A stretch of DNA of 6,178 nucleotides from Hadesarchaea archaeon (GTDB taxonomy: Archaea > Hadarchaeota > Hadarchaeia > Hadarchaeales > WYZ-LMO6), in the NCBI GenBank assembly GCA_004347925.1, contig QNVD01000247.1, positions 2,000-8,177 on the forward strand, written 5' to 3'. Below, in pieces: positions 4,822 to 6,178 of the stretch; the first letter of the stretch is position 1, and each line of letters begins with the position of its first letter. The notes under the pieces were generated by a model. That model had not been told where the DNA came from. It did no database searches and saw only the letters and a list, made by a program, of their open reading frames with translations. The position numbers and the translations under genes were made by a program.

Positions 4822-6178
4822 TCACCGGGCGGCGGAGGCCAGCAGGCTCTCGTACCTCTCCAGGAACCTCCTCCAGTACTCCTCCACCGCCTCCCTCCTC
4901 CCCTCCCCGAACCTCCCCCACCACCTCCTGGCGCTCTCGTTCTTCTCCGAGAGCTCCCTGGCCATGGAGGTCACGATCTCCACCACCCTCTCCCCCTCGA
5001 AGAAGACGGGGCGCACCCCCGCCCTCCGGTTGTACTCGGCTATCCCCGCCAGGATCCTCCTGCAGTGCTCGTCGTAGTCCACCCTGATCCCCCAGGCCTC
5101 CTCCAGCAGGCGGGGGAGGAGGCGCTCGCTCCACCCCCGGTGGAACCTGCAGAGGCCGTTGTTCTCCGAGTACATCTCCTTGAAGGCCCTGCCGTAGCAG
5201 AGCTCCGCGAACTCCTCGGGCTCCCTGAACTCCGAGTGGTAGAAGGTGAAGTACTTCCCCTGGATGGGCACGGGCATGAAGTTGCCGGGGCTCCAGTACA
5301 TGGCGGGGGTGATGGATCCCCCCTCACCGAAGGCCACGTAGACCCCGAGGTCCTCGAACCTCCTCCCGGTCCTCCTCACCCTCTCCCCGAACCTCCTGGT
5401 GAGCTCCCTGGCCGCCCTCCTGATCCCCTGCCCCACCAGCCTGCAGAGCTCGCTCTCCCCGTAGGCCACCGCCCTGGCCAGCCTCGCCAGGAGATCCGCG
5501 TTCCTCTCGGAATCCGAGGGATCGAAGGAGAGGGGATCGAAGGAGGGGACAGCGTCCAGCCCCAGCTCCCCTGGCTCCAGGAGGCCCAGGTGCAGGCACT
5601 CGAAGATCCAGGCGCAGGTGTTCCCGAACTCTATGGCGTCGAAGCCCAGGGAGTCCACCGTGTACACGGCCCTCTCGGCGGCCCTCTGGTCGAAGATGCC
5701 GCAGTTGGGGCCGTTGGCCTCGTAGGGCTCGTAGTCCTTCTTGTACCTCCCCCTGACCTTCTTGCACACCCCGGGGCAGGGCTCCCCGCAGTTCTTCCAG
5801 ACCTTCACCCTCACCCAGGGCCTGGAGGTGGGGGAGGGAAGCTCCAGGGACGGGCGCAGGTGCTTCTTGGAGGTGATCTCCTGATCGAACTGGCTCAGGT
5901 ACCTTCCCCTGATCAGCCTCTCGTACAGCTCCAGCCTCCTCTCCCGGGGCAGGTTCACCGTGCTCCAGTTGAACATGATCGCCATCTCCCTGAGCACGAA
6001 GTAGTTCACCCCGAAGGTTCCCCCGGAGCCCACCGCCTCATCGTACCTGTACTTGACGGTGGCCTCGGAGGCCACCTTCATCATGCCCTTGCCCACCAGC
6101 CTCCTGAAGAGCTCGTCCGCCTTGGCCTGGTCCGCCAGGTTCACCCCCGGGAACCTCCTCCACTCGTTCCTCCCCCCC
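4822..6178 (-). CDS. Aldehyde:ferredoxin oxidoreductase (AOR) family tungsten/molybdenum enzyme, 5' end outside window
   Basis: This covers the C-terminal 451 or so residues; the frame is open through 6178, so GTG 6144 is internal and the N-terminal pterin-binding domain (the family is usually about 600 residues or more) lies outside. AOR enzymes oxidise aldehydes to acids, passing electrons from a bis-pterin tungsten centre through one [4Fe-4S] cluster to ferredoxin in the cytoplasm. Three cluster cysteines are in NCGEPCPGVCKKV (codons at 5790-5788, 5778-5776, 5766-5764) and the fourth in NNGLCRFHRGW (5151-5149). The pterin-contacting D-x-x-G-x-D motif is DSLGFD (5655-5638), within the family block GPNCGIFDQRAAERAVYTVDS. 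The first two cysteines are spaced C-x3-C rather than the C-x2-C of the Pyrococcus AOR, pointing to a divergent subfamily. A 15-base duplication repeats SFDP. The aldehyde substrate and the metal cannot be told from the sequence. Confidence 0.9.
   Translation of the reverse strand, partial: GGRNEWRRFPGVNLADQAKADELFRRLVGKGMMKVASEATVKYRYDEAVGSGGTFGVNYFVLREMAIMFNWSTVNLPRERRLELYERLIRGRYLSQFDQEITSKKHLRPSLELPSPTSRPWVRVKVWKNCGEPCPGVCKKVRGRYKKDYEPYEANGPNCGIFDQRAAERAVYTVDSLGFDAIEFGNTCAWIFECLHLGLLEPGELGLDAVPSFDPLSFDPSDSERNADLLARLARAVAYGESELCRLVGQGIRRAARELTRRFGERVRRTGRRFEDLGVYVAFGEGGSITPAMYWSPGNFMPVPIQGKYFTFYHSEFREPEEFAELCYGRAFKEMYSENNGLCRFHRGWSERLLPRLLEEAWGIRVDYDEHCRRILAGIAEYNRRAGVRPVFFEGERVVEIVTSMARELSEKNESARRWWGRFGEGRREAVEEYWRRFLERYESLLASAAR
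5518..5547. repeat. 15-base tandem duplication inside the AOR-family gene
   Basis: Two adjacent 15-base units, GGGATCGAAGGAGAG (5518-5532) and GGGATCGAAGGAGGG (5533-5547), match at 14 of 15 positions. Read on the coding (minus) strand they give SFDPL then SFDPS, a five-residue duplication in a loop between conserved blocks. The frame is preserved, so the enzyme should tolerate it. Confidence 0.8.

Noticed and set aside
1..6178. CRISPR arrays, insertion sequences, tRNA or rRNA genes
   Set aside because: No spaced direct repeats, terminal inverted repeats, transposase motifs or tRNA-like arms were found on reading; genes fill nearly the whole window.

Overview
The window reads as a densely packed stretch of a GC-rich, probably thermophilic archaeal genome. 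The archaeal call rests on several observations. Arginine is written mostly as AGG and coding strands are very purine-rich. The two divergent intergenic gaps each hold a TATA-like A/T island about 25-30 bases before the start codons, which fits leaderless transcription. The gene set (tetra-CBS protein, tungsten-type aldehyde:ferredoxin oxidoreductase, AcuC-like deacetylase, luciferase-like flavin/F420 enzyme) also fits. I cannot name the lineage from sequence alone.

Layout from left to right: (1) minus strand, the N-terminal part of an unrecognised membrane-anchored or secreted protein that runs off the left edge; (2) a 63-base divergent promoter region; (3) plus strand, a protein with four CBS domains followed by a domain that looks like the ribosome-hibernation (HPF/S30AE) fold; (4) minus strand, a frameshifted and C-terminally truncated luciferase-like monooxygenase remnant, start-stop coupled to (5) an intact histone-deacetylase/AcuC-family zinc amidohydrolase; (6) a second compact divergent promoter region; (7) plus strand, an intact M16 zinc peptidase and, a few bases later, (8) a small multi-spanning membrane protein; (9) minus strand, the C-terminal three quarters or so of an aldehyde:ferredoxin oxidoreductase family protein running off the right edge.

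Genes alternate in strand with almost no spacer. Divergent pairs share one short promoter region each, and convergent pairs meet at their stop codons (TGATCA at 1532-1537 and TGACTCA at 4818-4824) with no visible terminator between them. The functional units are CBS-HPF alone, deacetylase plus LLM remnant, M16 peptidase plus membrane protein, and the oxidoreductase. I see no mobile element, CRISPR array, rRNA or tRNA.

The most interesting item is the CBS/HPF-like fusion. Its architecture suggests a nucleotide-sensing ribosome-silencing factor; this is inference from the fold pattern, not proven.
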